NCBI GenBank assembly: GCA_963576565.1
Contig: OY755039.1
Span: forward strand, 80,537,955-80,601,954
DNA from: Aspidapion aeneum
Taxonomy: Eukaryota > Arthropoda > Insecta > Coleoptera > Brentidae
DNA: 64,000 nucleotides
Direction: 5' to 3'
Shown piece after piece: positions 36,352-49,110 of this stretch. A program made the position numbers and the translations under genes. Under the pieces are notes generated by a model that was not told the origin of the DNA, did no database searches, and worked only from the letters and a program-made list of their open reading frames with translations. Position 1 is the first letter of the stretch, and each line of letters opens with the position of its first letter.

Positions 36352-38555
36352 GGGTAAGTCCATATCAAATCAACCTATGGATTGGACCTTGTCACTTTTG
36401 ATTTTCATAATTTTTGGCCAAATTCTTTACTAAGTAGAAAAAAGTAAAAATGCAAAATTTTTGATTTTTTAGCAGTCTAGTTTTTGAGTTATTAATTTTT
36501 TTTAATGCTTAATATCGCCTGTTTTAGCAGGGGCTTGATTTCTTTAAACCCTTGTTATTCATAAAGTCTTGGGCATATCGAGGTAAAACTTGCTGCGTAA
36601 TCTAACAGGTCTACAAGCTTAATTATGGTATGCCGGGTGGCATCCTTCTTGTACAAAAAATGCAGGGGGTCTCACCACAAAATTTATTTTTGATGCAGTT
36701 TAAAAACAGATTTTTTAATTTGTTAAATTTTTTTATATTTGTTTTCTAGACTATTTATTTACATGTAGGCGAAGTTTTGTCATGGGATGACAGTGGGTTC
36801 CTATTTAAAAAAAAATTCTAAATTGATGTTCAAAATTCTTTTATTTTACCTTAAATATTACTATTTGACAATTCCTCTACTTTAATATTTTACCTATAAA
36901 TTAGCCGTTACTGAAATTATACTATTTCAACAGTTTTTAATCATTTTCACTTACTTATTTCGACGCCTGACTTAAGATTACACATCCACTCTGTCACATT
37001 TCTGGAATTTCTCACTATCTTGGGATGATTTTGGTCATCATAGGGTTGCAACATTAAGTGGAAAATACCAACCAATTTTTTTTCGATTTTTGGTACTAAA
37101 ATCTACGTAAAATCAAATTAATTTCCAGAACGGATACGTCGCAAAGCCAAACAGACTGAGAAAACACGCTACGAAACGCCATGTTTACGCAACTTCTGCT
37201 TTTTACAAAAAGTCATCAGTCAAAATAATACGCCACCTCTGATATTTAATTACCTTACGGCCGATTTTGCCACTATTTTAACAGCAGTGGCGGTTCCTCC
37301 ATAAGTGCACATGTGCACGTACACTCTCAAATTTTACTTAAAAAAATATTAAAATCTGACCATTCTTTAATTAACAATTTCATCATAAAGTATCAATAAA
37401 CCCCAAAAGGAATTTACCAAAGACTTGAATACTAACTAAGAATTAATACCCGGTATGTATGTGTTTGAGTTTGAGTTGAAACGAGGATGCGTAGGTCGGC
37501 TACCGCCGGCGGCGCCGGGCCTAACTGGATCCAAATTCTGTGCACCGTTGATGTTATGTCGCATTCTAATTACGAAATATAGAATATTACAGTACACAGA
37601 ATCTGGGCCTTTTTACGGTTCATGCTCTTGTGAATCAATTGCGGCGATCGATAACGCCCGCACCCTCGTGATGCCACCCACCGGTTGCCGTTGGCTGTGA
37701 AAGGTGAAGCTTAAATTAGTGCACTGAGCGTTATTTGTTGGGTGTGACTGCAATAATTTTTTGGTGTGCACCCCTAAAGTTTTGCTCCACGCGCAACCAC
37801 TGTTTAAGAGATAAATAATGTAACTATTTTTATCAATATCAAACATTGCAGCGAGAAAGGCCGAAAAGGGGGCATTTATGTACAGGTTCTCAATTATTCT
37901 TGTGAGCCCGTTATTATGTAAGTACGTTTTTTAATTAATTGTTTCTTTATTTAAATGTCAACATAGCGAAACCAGATGCCCATGGTGTCCACGTTTTTAT
38001 AATATACATGTTACATAAATAAGATGCCTCATAACAATATGTGCACTTTAGATAATAATTTTTATAGTAATAAAAATATCAAACAATATATGCATCAAGA
38101 TAATTTTTTTTAACTATGATCCCATTGTCATCCCAAGGTAAAATTTAGCACACATGTAAACAAATAGTCTAAGAAAAAAATTTATAAAAAATCCGTTTTT
38201 GAGATTTCATCAAAAATATAATTTTGGCATAGACCCTTTGTTCTTTTTTTTAGGAAATCAATCAACACATCCAAGTTTGGCTTGGAAATCGTTCTCTACA
38301 GATAGCGAGTTTCACCTAATTATCTTCAACGGTTTAAAAATTATAGAAGTTTAAAGAAACCGATGCAGGCTAAAAATGGGTCAATATTTTTATTTTTGGA
38401 AACGCATAACTCAAAAAATATGCAACCAAAAAATTTAAAAATTTATATTTTTACTTTTTATTAGGCGGAGAATAATTACACAAAAACTCACCACCATCAA
38501 AAAACTCAAGGTTCAAAAATATTTTTAAATTGGTTGAATTGATGTGGACTTACCC
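36352..38555. mobile_element. Fold-back element with GGGTAAGTCCA ends, holding a hAT-type copy
   Basis: Left gggtaagtccatatcaaatc and right gatgtggacttaccc are inverted. Pairing continues over about 450 bp of each arm (tcatgggatgacagtggg with cccattgtcatcccaagg; tgagttatt / ataactca). No coding recognised. The hAT-type copy at 37285-37802 is nested in the central loop. Confidence 0.75.
37285..37802 (+). mobile_element. hAT-type non-autonomous element, copy 3
   Basis: Starts CAGTGGCGG and ends CAACCACTG, flanked by TTTAACAG (37277-37284) and TTTAAGAG (37803-37810), an 8-bp duplication with one difference. Internally deleted relative to the 1127-bp copy at 33739. Confidence 0.88.
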
Positions 38556-39048
38556 ACAGTGCTTAATTGTATAAAAATACCATTTTTTTTTCAAGTTCCA
38601 TTAGCGGCTATTATTGACCATTGGCCCAACCCTTAAAGTTAATTAACTTTAAAAAAACTAAATTTAAGTATTATTAGTAAGGGATCAAGCTTAATAGTAT
38701 AAAGTATTAACATTTTAAAACAAGTTAACTCTAGGTTAGGAAAAAAACTAAAATATATTTTTTTAAATGTTAGGTTAGGTTCTTTTATTAATTTTACGTT
38801 ATAGATCGAATGATTTTGCGTATTTTTTTCTTCACTTTTTTAAAAAAAGCTATTAGTTTTCGAGAAAATCGTAAAAAACTGATTTTTAGGTTTGGGCCTT
38901 ATATCTACCAAAGCTCAAGGGGGATTTTGGCGGACAATATGTGGGGATGTGTCCCAGATGCCATGGAATAATTATTCAAAAACTTACCTTGCACCTATTT
39001 TTTTCCAAGTTTCAGGGTTTTTTCACCTAATATGACTGGCTATATAGG
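38556..39048. other. No gene seen
   Basis: AT-rich sequence between two elements; includes a taggttaggtt repeat near 38732-38772. No coding. Confidence 0.35.
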
Positions 39049-40479
39049 GCGCAGCCAACGATAAAGACCGGCCATGGCGCGTTATACGCAAGTCGGCGCT
39101 CACGTGATCTTAGGAGTCCCAGGATTCTTATTGTATTGCTTAATATATTATATGTTATTACATAAATAAATAAATTAACAAATCATTTTTGTTCTTTTAT
39201 AGGCAAAAATTGAAAAAAATATTTTGCTGATATATGTGTTTATTATGGATAAAAGATCTGAATCTATAAAATAAAAAATTATACAAAATTTGCACTCTAA
39301 TATCTTCAGGTACATATATTAGGTACATAATATCGTTAGTAACTTCAAATATATACAAGTCTTTCAAAATTGGACTTATCAAACCTAAGCTTTTAGTTTT
39401 TTAATTTTTCTTTGACTGTCATCATCTTTGAGTTCTTATTCAAAGATTTATTAGCAGACACTAAATCATTGTGCTTTTTAATAAAATTATTTTAAAAAAC
39501 TTTACATGCCCTTAAACTAATTTTTTCAAGCTTTGACAATAGTTTTTCTCCACAAAAACACTCGCTAGAGTTATCTGAAGAAAAATTTTCAATATAAAAC
39601 ATTTCACAATAATTTATTAAAAAGAAACAAGTGATTTTGTGAATAAGTGAGATGGTTTTCCCATTCAATGAACTGAATGTAGTGGTCGTCAATAATTTTT
39701 TGAAAAATTACCCAGCACAAAGTTTAATATCTATTTCAATAAAGTGTAAGTTAACTACCAACTCATGTTATTTTAAAAGCTGTATCTTACTTTTTAAATA
39801 TTTCACACTACCAGAGAGATTACTATCTGTTAACAATATTTTACAAATCAGTTTTTTAATATTGCGAGGGTGCGGAAGACATATTACCTTAGAATTGTAA
39901 ATTGACGTGTATGCACTGGATAACTGGATAAACAAAGATGAAGCCAACATTAAAGTGTATCCACCATATCTTCGATTCTCAGGTTACCTTTTCAAGAGAC
40001 CTAATTGTTCAATAAGAAACGACAACTGAACACATTTTTCACTCTCACTATCGAAAATGTCACTAAGGATGTCTATTACTTGATCAATCTTATCCAAGAT
40101 CTTATCTTTTACCACTTCTTTCCCGTTTGCAACATATTAGGTTTCAGTTTTATAGTTGGACCGACAAAGAACAACACTAATTACACGTTCGCGGCATTGT
40201 TTATCTTATAGGTATTTTCTTTATAATTTACTCATTAGCCATTAATTATTTTAACGCAGCCCACTACAGTCTTTTTCGTGGGCTGCGTTATTTTAATAAC
40301 TTTGATAAAATTCACATAAAATTCGTGCCCGAATTAAAAAAAATCGACGTAAAGAAACATACCAAAACTGAACACACACATGTTTTATAATGACAGCGGG
40401 CCGTGAGGCGTTTTTTTGTGGGACTCCTACGGTCACGTGATATTTCCGCACCTGGGTCGGTCTTTCTCGTGGGCTGCGA
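39049..40479 (-). mobile_element. THAP/P-element-like transposon, copy 2, internally deleted
   Basis: Same ends as the copy at 21877 (cgcagccaacgataaagacc; gtctttctcgtgggctgcg). Compared with copy 1, about 600 bp are missing at 40133 (corresponding to 22936-23536), which removes the THAP domain and the next segment. Short transposase-like frames remain, such as SAYTSIYNSKVICLPHPRNI at about 39850-39930. No target duplication is visible at its ends, so the flanks may have been rearranged. Confidence 0.85.
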
Positions 40480-40981
40480 TGTTTACTAGGTCTTTTAGTA
40501 TTTTTTTTTTAGAGTCCGTTCCAAAAATTCCAATGTAGTTACTTTTATCTGGAACATCATGTATACTTAGTTCTTTGTACAAAAATTATTAGCCTTGAAA
40601 AATTCTGTGTTTTAAGCAAACCATCGATCTTCTAGCGAAAAAAGGGTCGATGGCGCAAACTCAAACACATCGATATACCAAAGGCTGAAAATTTATACTA
40701 AAAAATAGTGTGCAATCTTTTTAATCCACAGTATACCGGTCTATTTTTTAAGTAATTATAATAATTTTTTTTGAAACGCCCAATTTTTAACTCTGCGAAA
40801 ATTCTAACAGAGTGCGCGGGCGCAGACGTCTTTTGAGCGTCTGACTGATTAAACCAAGAATGCGTTTTCTATTTATACATACACAAGATCTATAATAGTT
40901 TTTTATTTCAATGTATTATTATTATTAATGAAATTGAGCCTGCTTGAAATTTCCTATTCTCTTCACCTCGTGTGTACAGCT
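40480..40981. other. No gene seen
   Basis: AT-rich intergenic sequence without paired ends or coding. Confidence 0.35.
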
Positions 40982-41257
40982 ATGAGCGGCTAGTTCACAG
41001 CTTGCATTCCATTCGCTATTGGTTGACATAGTCAGGCGGGATTTTTAAAATTAAAACTCTCCTGTTCTCGTTTTGGGAGGTTGAAATCGGTGTTAAACCA
41101 AACTGAAACAAAACCTAACCGTGGTCAATTGATGGGAAACGTATCCTAACCGGGGCGTGTCTGGACAGGTTAGGATACGTTGTCGAATAATTTATCAGGG
41201 TTAGGTTAACACCGATTTCGACAGGAAAACAGGATAGGGAAGCTAAGTTAAACTATA

Positions 41258-43328
41258 CAGGGTGTCCCAGAACTAATGGTACATAGTTAAACTGTAGATT
41301 TCCTGGGTCAAAATATTACGATTTAGCCATACTTACCTTAGTCCAAAAGTTCGTGCTAACCGAGATACAGGGTGTTAAACTTTATTTTTTCAATTCGATT
41401 TTCTTTAATAACTTTTTTAACAATTATTATTTTTGCAAAAACTAACCAGCGTGTAAGTTTTTTTAAAATTAGTCCGTTGAAAAATTTGATGTACAATGTA
41501 CAGGGTATCCCTTAGACCACTACCATTGTATAAAAATCAGTGTATTTTTGTTGTGCCTCGGTGTATACCAGTTTTTATGTAAAATAATGGTTTTCCCGTC
41601 CTTTTTATGTAAAAAAGTTATACTGTTTTAAAGTCGCTCAGAGCAACGGTTTTTGAGATTTTTGCATTTAAAGTTTTTATTGCATGTGAGTGATATGCCT
41701 AATTTATGTATGATACTTTCTTCAATTCTTTCTACTAATTAATAATTTTGCACAAAAAATTCGGTTTGGTGGTTTTTGGGCATGGACAACTTAATTTTGG
41801 TAAAAAAAATAAATATTATACAGGGTGTTCTCTGGGTCGGTACCGTTACATTAAAATAGGTCTAACTTTTTTGTTCCTCGGTGTATACAAGATTCTATTA
41901 AAAACATTAATTTTATTTAAGTAAAAAAGTTATAGCGTTTAGATGTCGCTTAGAGGAACGGTTTTCAAGATATTTAAATTAGAAGATTTTTGATTAAATT
42001 CTTACCTACTTCATACATATTAGCTATAATCAATACTTTTTTATAGCATTCTAAGATTGAATGTTTTCTTAAGAAATATTAAGTTAAAAAATATACAGGG
42101 TGGTTCTTGAATTATCATAAGTGTGTTATCATTGTTCGTTATTGCAACTGTGTAGGGCTTTATTTTTAATGAGGAACAAAAACCTCTTCGTATTAGTTTT
42201 TTTAAAAATGGTAAGTACGTATACTTTATTAATGCAAGTATTTTTTTATTGTTTTGAAAGAAAATTTTAATTATCAATAAAATTAATATTTTATTATTTA
42301 TTTCTTCTTCTCAGCAACTAAGTTAAAATTTTTAAATTGACAAATAGTAAATCAAACTTAAAACTGTATTATTATTAGCTAGATAAATAACCGAGAAAAA
42401 CTATTTAAAAAAATTCAAAATGCTGGAGAGGTGTTCAGAAATGCAAATCTTTATTTTAAAATCAGACGTTCGTATAATAAACGAATAAACAAATGTATTC
42501 AGGTTAACGGTGGCCATTTTAAACATTTATAGTAGATTTTTTTTGTTTTTCTATCTAAAAATTTGTTGTTGCAATAAAATATGTATAATTTTTATAATTG
42601 GTTTTTATTTTTTTTTGTTGTTAATAATTATTTAATAATTAATATTCTGTTTAAAAACCTGCTTAAGTATACACCGAGGCACAAAAAAATACACTGATGA
42701 TTTTAATGCAATGGTAATGGTCCAAAGAACACCCTGTACATTGTACATAAAATTTTACAACGGAATCATCTTGCAAATTTCAGAAAAACCTACATGCTGG
42801 TTAGTTTTTGCAAAAATATTAATTAGTAGAATGAATTGAAGAAAGTATCATACAATATATCATATAAATTAGGCATATCACTCACATGCAATAAAAACTT
42901 TAAATGCAAAAATTTCAAAAACCGTTGCTCTGAGCGACTGTAAAACAATATAACTTTTTTACATAAAAAGGGTGGGAAAACCATTATTTTACATAAAAAC
43001 TGGTATACACCGAGGCACAAAAAAAAATCACTGATTTTAATGCAATGCTAGTGGTCCAGGGAACACCCTGTACACTATATATCAAAATTTTCAACGGAAT
43101 CGTCTTGCCAATTTCAAAAAAACTTAGACGCTGGTTATTTTTTGCAAAAATAATAATTAGCAAAAAAAGTTATTAAAGAAAATCGAATTGAAAAAATAAA
43201 GTTTAACACCCTGTATCTCGGTTAGTACGAACTTTTGGATTGGACTAAGGTAAGTGTGGCTAAATCGTAATATTTTGACCCAGGAAATCTACAGTTTAAC
43301 TATGTACCATTAGTTCTGGGACACCCTG
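41258..43328. mobile_element. Fold-back element with CAGGGTGTCCCAG ends
   Basis: Left cagggtgtcccagaactaat and right attagttctgggacaccctg, flanked by TATA on both sides (TA or TATA target). Inverted arms extend over about 500 bp each: tggtacatagttaaactgta, aaccgagatacagggtgtt, gtgcctcggtgtatacc and gcatgtgagtgatatgcc all recur as complements in 42820-43310. The arms themselves contain repeated cagggtgt motifs. No transposase seen in the 1-kb centre. Confidence 0.88.
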
Positions 43329-44067
43329 TATATCATAATTTTTGGGACAACTTTTTGACAGTTATCAGTTGTTTACCATAACAAAAAGCATAGGCCAACA
43401 AAAAAAAGTTGTAAAAAATTGTCCAAAAAATAATGACATGAACTGTAAAAGAATATAATATGTTTTTAAAAAACAATAAAGAAAAACTCATCGGCATATG
43501 CATAGATTTAGTTAAATTCAATAGTAATAATGTACTGCACAAACCACTACACTTTTTAATCACTTACAACTAGTATATATTCGTATTTTACGCCGAAAGC
43601 TGTAAACATAATGTTTGTTAAATGCTTGACTGGTGGCACCATCTCTTAATATAATATAATAATAATCTTAAACGGCAACATTCAACATCAAAAAGTCAGC
43701 TGACTATTTCGACCAATTAGCTTGTCTAACGAACTGTCACGATCAGCTGTTTTTCGATCCAAGTTGGTTGCCATAGGACAAACAAAGCGTTTTCCCATAA
43801 GCCGCAATGTTAACAAAAACGTAATTTTAAAAAAAAGTGAAACGATTTAATTTACAACAAGGATGCTGTTTTAAGTATTGATCCCTTATACACATGGGAA
43901 AATGCGTTTTTCTTTAAAAAAATCAACTAAAGCCAGTAAATCTCAAATAAAAGGGACCATGTTTTGTTCAAAAAGTCAGGTTATGTTTTTATTTACTTTT
44001 GTTTTTTTCAACTTTTTTTCTAGTTTTTTACTCAGTTTGAATAATTATTATTAGTTTCTGTGCTGCT

Positions 44068-44496
44068 ATGAATTGTGGTAGCTGGGGAGATCTTGATAAT
44101 GTTAGTTTTGATGGAATGCCAAGTATTTTGACCTTAAAAAATCATCTTGATTTAAATGAACTAGGTATCAGCTCAAAGAAGGGAAAAGAAAATGGATAAG
44201 TGCTCTATTACCTGACTTAACAGAAGATAAATTGAAATATTCGAAAGTTTTTTGTCAGGCTTGTTTTGGATAAATATGTAACTACCATTTTGGCAACATT
44301 TTCTATTGGGATCTTTTTTGTGCTCGAGTGGACCTTTTGCAGAAGTGTAACATAGAATTGTGTTAAACTGTAAGAAATACTTCACTATGATTTTTTTACT
44401 ATTCTAGGCAAGCAACTTTCAAAACTAGAATACGGCAATGATCCTGACTGGGTCTCTCCTGAATGGATTATTGTTTCAAAACAGTTGAAAAATTAA
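44068..44496 (+). CDS. Predicted two-exon small gene inside the inverted-repeat element, function unknown
   Basis: Exon 1, 44068-44164, starts MNCGSWGDLDNVSFDGMPSI and runs to NEL. The intron is G|GTATCA ... ttctag. Exon 2, 44408-44496, gives GKQLSKLEYGNDPDWVSPEW then IIVSKQLKN and a stop. The phase (1) agrees at both ends. I do not recognise the protein. The two aromatic/acidic stretches look like real coding, but 62 residues is small; the true gene could use other exons, for example the open stretch 44845-44997, which reads CLRYCSELITKKIFVWHQK and KKVIFVDFDDHKK before a stop. It may be the element's own protein or a captured gene fragment. Confidence 0.35.
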
Positions 44497-44997
44497 AAAA
44501 ATTATGGTTGAAAAAAGGGTCTAGAGAAGAAAGAAAAGGAAAACAATATGAGGTTAAAGTGTGGGTAATGAGCTGAACCAAATTTGTACACCATCCTACA
44601 GAACTCTTAAATAAACTGTTGGTAGTGTAGCGTCCTGTATAGTGTCCAGTGGAGTCCTGTATCATCAAGGTTTCTTTTTCTTTAATAAATTATATTTTAC
44701 AGACCTCAAAACAGTTTAGAATAAACTGGTGAATTTGACAATCTCCCTAACTCAAATCTCTTTTTATCTTAAACTATTTTGGTGCAAATTTTCCTTTATT
44801 TCCATGCTTTTTGACACCCGAAACTTGTACACCATAAAATTTGTATAGCATCTGACTGGACCTACTATGAGTCCTGTTGTGAAATGTCTACGGTACTGTT
44901 CTGAGCTTATTACCAAAAAAATTTTTGTATGGCATCAAAAAATAGATGGAAAAAAAGTCATCTTTGTTGACTTTGATGACCACAAGAAAAACAAATA

Positions 44998-46060
44998 AGT
45001 TCTCTCAGATTTTTTTTTCAATTTCTCTCAAAAAAACTTGGGTCCTAATGGGTCATATGCTGTTACGCCGAATTGTAGAGTAGAGTATATATTTATTTGC
45101 ATAAACTTTTAGATACATAATTGAGCAAATATTGTTACAAAAAAAGAGTAATAAAAGTAATAGTAGTAATACAACGACGAATATTGTACTGTTGTAAAAT
45201 TTGAACAGTACTGTTGTGAGCTGATGAACCATAGGTTTGACTGTACTTAGGCCCTATGTATTATAGTTCATGGAAAATCATATGGTGATGTACAGTGTGT
45301 GAGGCCAATGACAAGGAAAAACTGTATTTTAATTTTGCAAGTTTTTTTTTATATTATGTTTACTTATATTTTTTTAAATAAACATATTTTGTAAAGTACT
45401 TATTAGAAGTTTGCTTGACCAACCTCGGTTGGAACTCATATGTGTATATTGATCTGTTGGACTGACCTACCTATAAGTTGTGCCTCTTTTTCATGTCACT
45501 ACTGGAGGGTTAACATGATTAAACTTTGTCTAAACCAAAAAATCATAGTGAAATATTTTTTAACGCTATAGAAGGCCTATTACTTAGCAAAAGGTTTAGT
45601 CAAGTACAACAAAAGATCCTAATAGAAAACCTGAATCTGATGAGAAAAGTTTAGTCTATTTCAATTTCGTCTCTGTTAAGTGAGCCTTGAAGTGAGCTCT
45701 TTGAATAGAACTCCTTATCCACTTCCCCCTACCTTGGGCTGATTGATTCATTGGTCAAAAAACTTCAAATTCAATGAAAACTAACATTATCATTACTTCC
45801 TCCGCTGCCACAATTCGCAACAGCAAAAAAACTTGACATAATAATCAGTGGTGCACCCAGAAATATGTCTTGGGGGGACCCGAAACCTTTGGGGGCCCGA
45901 TATCTTTGGGGGGCCCCCAGAGGTCCCACGATGTTGTACTTTATGCTATTTTTTCTCTTTATTCATGAAATATATGGAAAATATCTAAAAAAATATGTGG
46001 TTTGGGGGGTCCGGGCCCCTATCCCCCCGCCCCCTTATTGCGCCCATGTAATAATTCAAA
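44998..46060. other. No gene seen; G/C-rich scrap at 45850-46040
   Basis: Interior of the inverted-repeat element. The stretch 45850-46040 has runs of gggggg and cccccc with ggggggcccccag, like a low-complexity repeat fragment. No coding supported. Confidence 0.35.
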
Positions 46061-46402
46061 ATAAGTAAAAAAAATAGAAAATAAAAAAAAAACAAAATAA
46101 ACAAAAACATAACCTACTTTTTTAAAGAAAACATGGTCCCATTTATTTCAGATTTTCTCGCTTTAGTTTAATATTTTTAAGAAAAACGCATTTTTCCCAT
46201 ATGCACAAAGGATCCGTTCTTAAAACTGATTAATTTTTGAGACTGAAGCTCTTGTCGTTTTTGTGAAATTTACGTTTTTGTTAACATTACGGCTTATGGA
46301 AAATAGGTTTGTTTGTCCTATGGAAGACATCTTGGATTTGATCATATGTTTTGTTAGACAGCCCTATAGCAAACGGAATGCAAGTTGTGAACTAGCCGCT
46401 CA

Positions 46403-47331
46403 ATCATGGCGGGAGAGGCGCGCCGGTGTCATCGTAATTCTGACTTCCATTTTACGCGCGTAATTCAAATCTTAAATCGATTAAAAGAAAACAAAAATGT
46501 TTTTTTTTCTTAAACTTTACCAAAATTGTATAAAGAAAAACAATTAAAGAAGATATTAAAAAAGAAAACATTGGAAAATATCTTTCCCCAATTCCAAATT
46601 AGTCAGACTATAGAAAGCTTTGGTAACTATGAGATTCTTAACTGATTTACGATATTGTTTATAATCTTGAACATATTTCAGAACCAAACACATTTGTTAC
46701 TCATCATTCATCACAAAAAAAATAAACCCGTATACTGTAGACTATTTTATTCTTGATTTTATTATTTATATTTTTTGCATACAGAATTTTACAAAAAGAT
46801 CGACAAAACTTTTACAAAATTTGGTTTATATACCTATTTGTGTGTAACTTTTAACTGATAATATTCTTGTCATTTCTTCCCTTTTCTTTCACACATTTTG
46901 GGAGATTTTTGAATTTTGAGGAATCTTTTGGTTTACTAGAAAAATATGTTTATGGTAAGGTTTTGTTGCATTTTTTAGCTATTTGTTGTTAATTTTGTAC
47001 GGCAAAAAATGATTTTTGAGCTGCAGCCGTTGTTGAGAAAAAATTAATTGGCAAGAGGAAACAGGGTAGATAAAGTATTAAAATTTTAAAAATGATTTTT
47101 GTGAATGTGCCTCAAAAGTGTGATAATATTTTAAGATATTTTTGTCTGAGAAGCTACAAAATTATTATCGCCGTAATAGTACAATAAATCTGGAAAATTG
47201 AATCGAAAAAAATAGTAAGGCAAATTTTTTTTTAAATTGGAATCTATTTTGATAATTCACAGCTTGTTTACAGCTTTATAACCACATGTGTAGAAGACAG
47301 ATTGTTTTTGCATTATAAGCGAAAAAGGTTA
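46403..47331. other. No gene seen
   Basis: AT-rich sequence between two inverted-repeat-bounded blocks; no coding or paired ends. Confidence 0.35.
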
Positions 47332-47879
47332 TAGTCTATGGACAAATCGGCCTAAAAGGGGGTTTCGTGTGCAAGTCGTGCCAACTTTTTGCCGATAAGC
47401 CAAGTTTGTTAAGGGCACTCCATAGATCAGGTTTTGACTTGTTGTCATTCTGGTAAATGCGTTTTTTAAAGATATGGCCTCCACCACTTTTTTTTGCACG
47501 ATACTTTTTAAAACGATGTATCTTTCTTAAAAATAGTCGTAGAGGGTTGCAAAAAATGGCAAATGAATCAGTAAACACCCGCAATAAAATAACTTTCTAT
47601 TATATTTTTCAAAATGTTGCTTCGTTTTTTTAGAAAAAATAAAATAACTGAATTTTTACTTTTTCTAGTAAAGTTTAGCCTACATTTTTAATAACACCAA
47701 AGCAAAATTTTGTACTTGTAAATGATTTGGATGTTGCCGGGCAAGTTTTTGGTCCAATTTTTTTATCCCCCCTCCTTATATACTCGTGTTCGAATTTCTA
47801 AAAATGTAACTAAGTTGACGCTCTAAAGACACAATGACATAGAAATGGAACAAAAATGTGTAAAATCTAATTTAAAAAT

Positions 47880-48840
47880 AAAATTATATTAGTTTTTTAA
47901 ATTTTAGCCGCAAAATCCCCCAAGACCCCCCAAGTCCTGAAATTTTTAGATTGTTTTCAAATTTTCTTAAAAACTAAGCTTAGGGAAAAATATGCACTAA
48001 TCTTTATTGTAGACCATAAAATTTCCTTTTCAACAATGTATGAGTCAGTGGGGTAACGACTAATGACAAACTCTCCAGTGGCGTTCGTTTATTGCGGTAG
48101 TGTAAATAAATTTAAAAAAGAAACATGTTTATTACAGGTTTTACCCAATTTTCTTAACAACCGAGCTCTATATCAAAAAATATAATACACACTTTGTTAT
48201 AGATAATAAAATTACCTTTTAAATGATGTCTAATAAGGCAATGGTAGTTTTATCTATAACAATTTAAGGGCGTCCGTAAATAAAATCAATTATGAAAAAT
48301 CACTAAAATTATCAAGTTTTATCCAATTTCCTCAAAAATTAAGCTTTTTGGAAAAAAAATTTATTTCGCCGTTTATTGTAGAAAATAAAATTTCCTTTTT
48401 AACAGTGTATTAGTCAGTGGGGTCGGGCTAATGACAAACTCTTCAGCGGCGTCCGTTTATTAAGAAAATATAAAAAAATTAAAGAAACCACATAGGTTTT
48501 ACTCGATTATCTTAAAAACCAAGCTAAAATTTCCTTTTAGACGTGTATAATAATGTAAGATTTACCTTCAGATTAAAACTTCACAGGCCTGTGCAACTTA
48601 AATCAATTTTTACAAATCACCAAAGAAATTAATTCTGTAACAAGTTTTTTCCAATTTTCTCAGAAACAAAGCTCAATTGACAAAAATGTGTTTTTTACTT
48701 TATTGTAGGAAATAAAATTTTCTTTTTAACAATGTGTAAGGCAGTGGGGTATAATTAGTGACAAACCCTTCAGCGACGTCCGTATATGGGGGTCAATTAA
48801 AAAATAAAATAAAATAAAATAATTTTTGTCACTTGTTTCA
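47880..48840. repeat. Degenerate tandem array, about 185-bp units, five copies
   Basis: Landmarks ggcgtccgt (near 48080, 48268, 48447, 48775), aataaaatt.cctttttaac and gtcagtggggt recur at roughly 180-190-bp steps. Units are diverged. Not coding. Confidence 0.7.
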
Positions 48841-49110
48841 CCCGATTTTTTTTTCAAATATTAAAAAAAATACATTTTTTAAAAAGTATTTTTTCAATAC
48901 ATGTCAAATCAAATAATTTAAGCTTTGTTGTATTAAAATTAGATAAAGAATAAAAAAGATAAAATTTGTTTTTAAATATGCTTTTCCGCCATATTGAATC
49001 CGCCATATTTAAAAAAAAAACGATTATCACAATGACAATAAGTCAAAACCTAATCTGCTAGGTATGTTAAACAAATTCAAGCTACATTCAAAAAGTTGTA
49101 ACGTGACCTA

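Larger units (their letters stand above)
40982..46402. mobile_element. Large inverted-repeat-bounded element, class unknown
   Basis: The tip gagcggctagttcacagctt (40982) pairs with the complement ending gaactagccgctc at 46402. Long subterminal arms also pair: 43750-44020 with 46070-46345 (ccataggacaaacaaa, cataagccgcaatgttaac, gggaaaatgcgttttt, gggaccatgtttt). The left tip is separated from the left arm by the nested fold-back at 41258-43328 and about 640 bp of non-matching sequence. A small spliced reading frame lies between the arms. Alternatively only 43724-46360 is the element and the left tip is a stray fragment. Confidence 0.5.

Noticed and set aside
37852..37921. Possible extra last exon of the TBC gene (attgcag|cgagaaagg, phase-compatible, stop after 22 codons)
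   Set aside because: It lies inside the 36352-38555 fold-back element, its pyrimidine tract is weak, the peptide (EKGRKGGIYVQ...) has no family match, and the 32816 exon has a natural stop.
45865..46068. 67-codon plus-strand frame in G/C-rich sequence
   Set aside because: Driven by runs of G and C, Gly/Pro-rich, no motif; it overlaps the arm of the inverted-repeat element.
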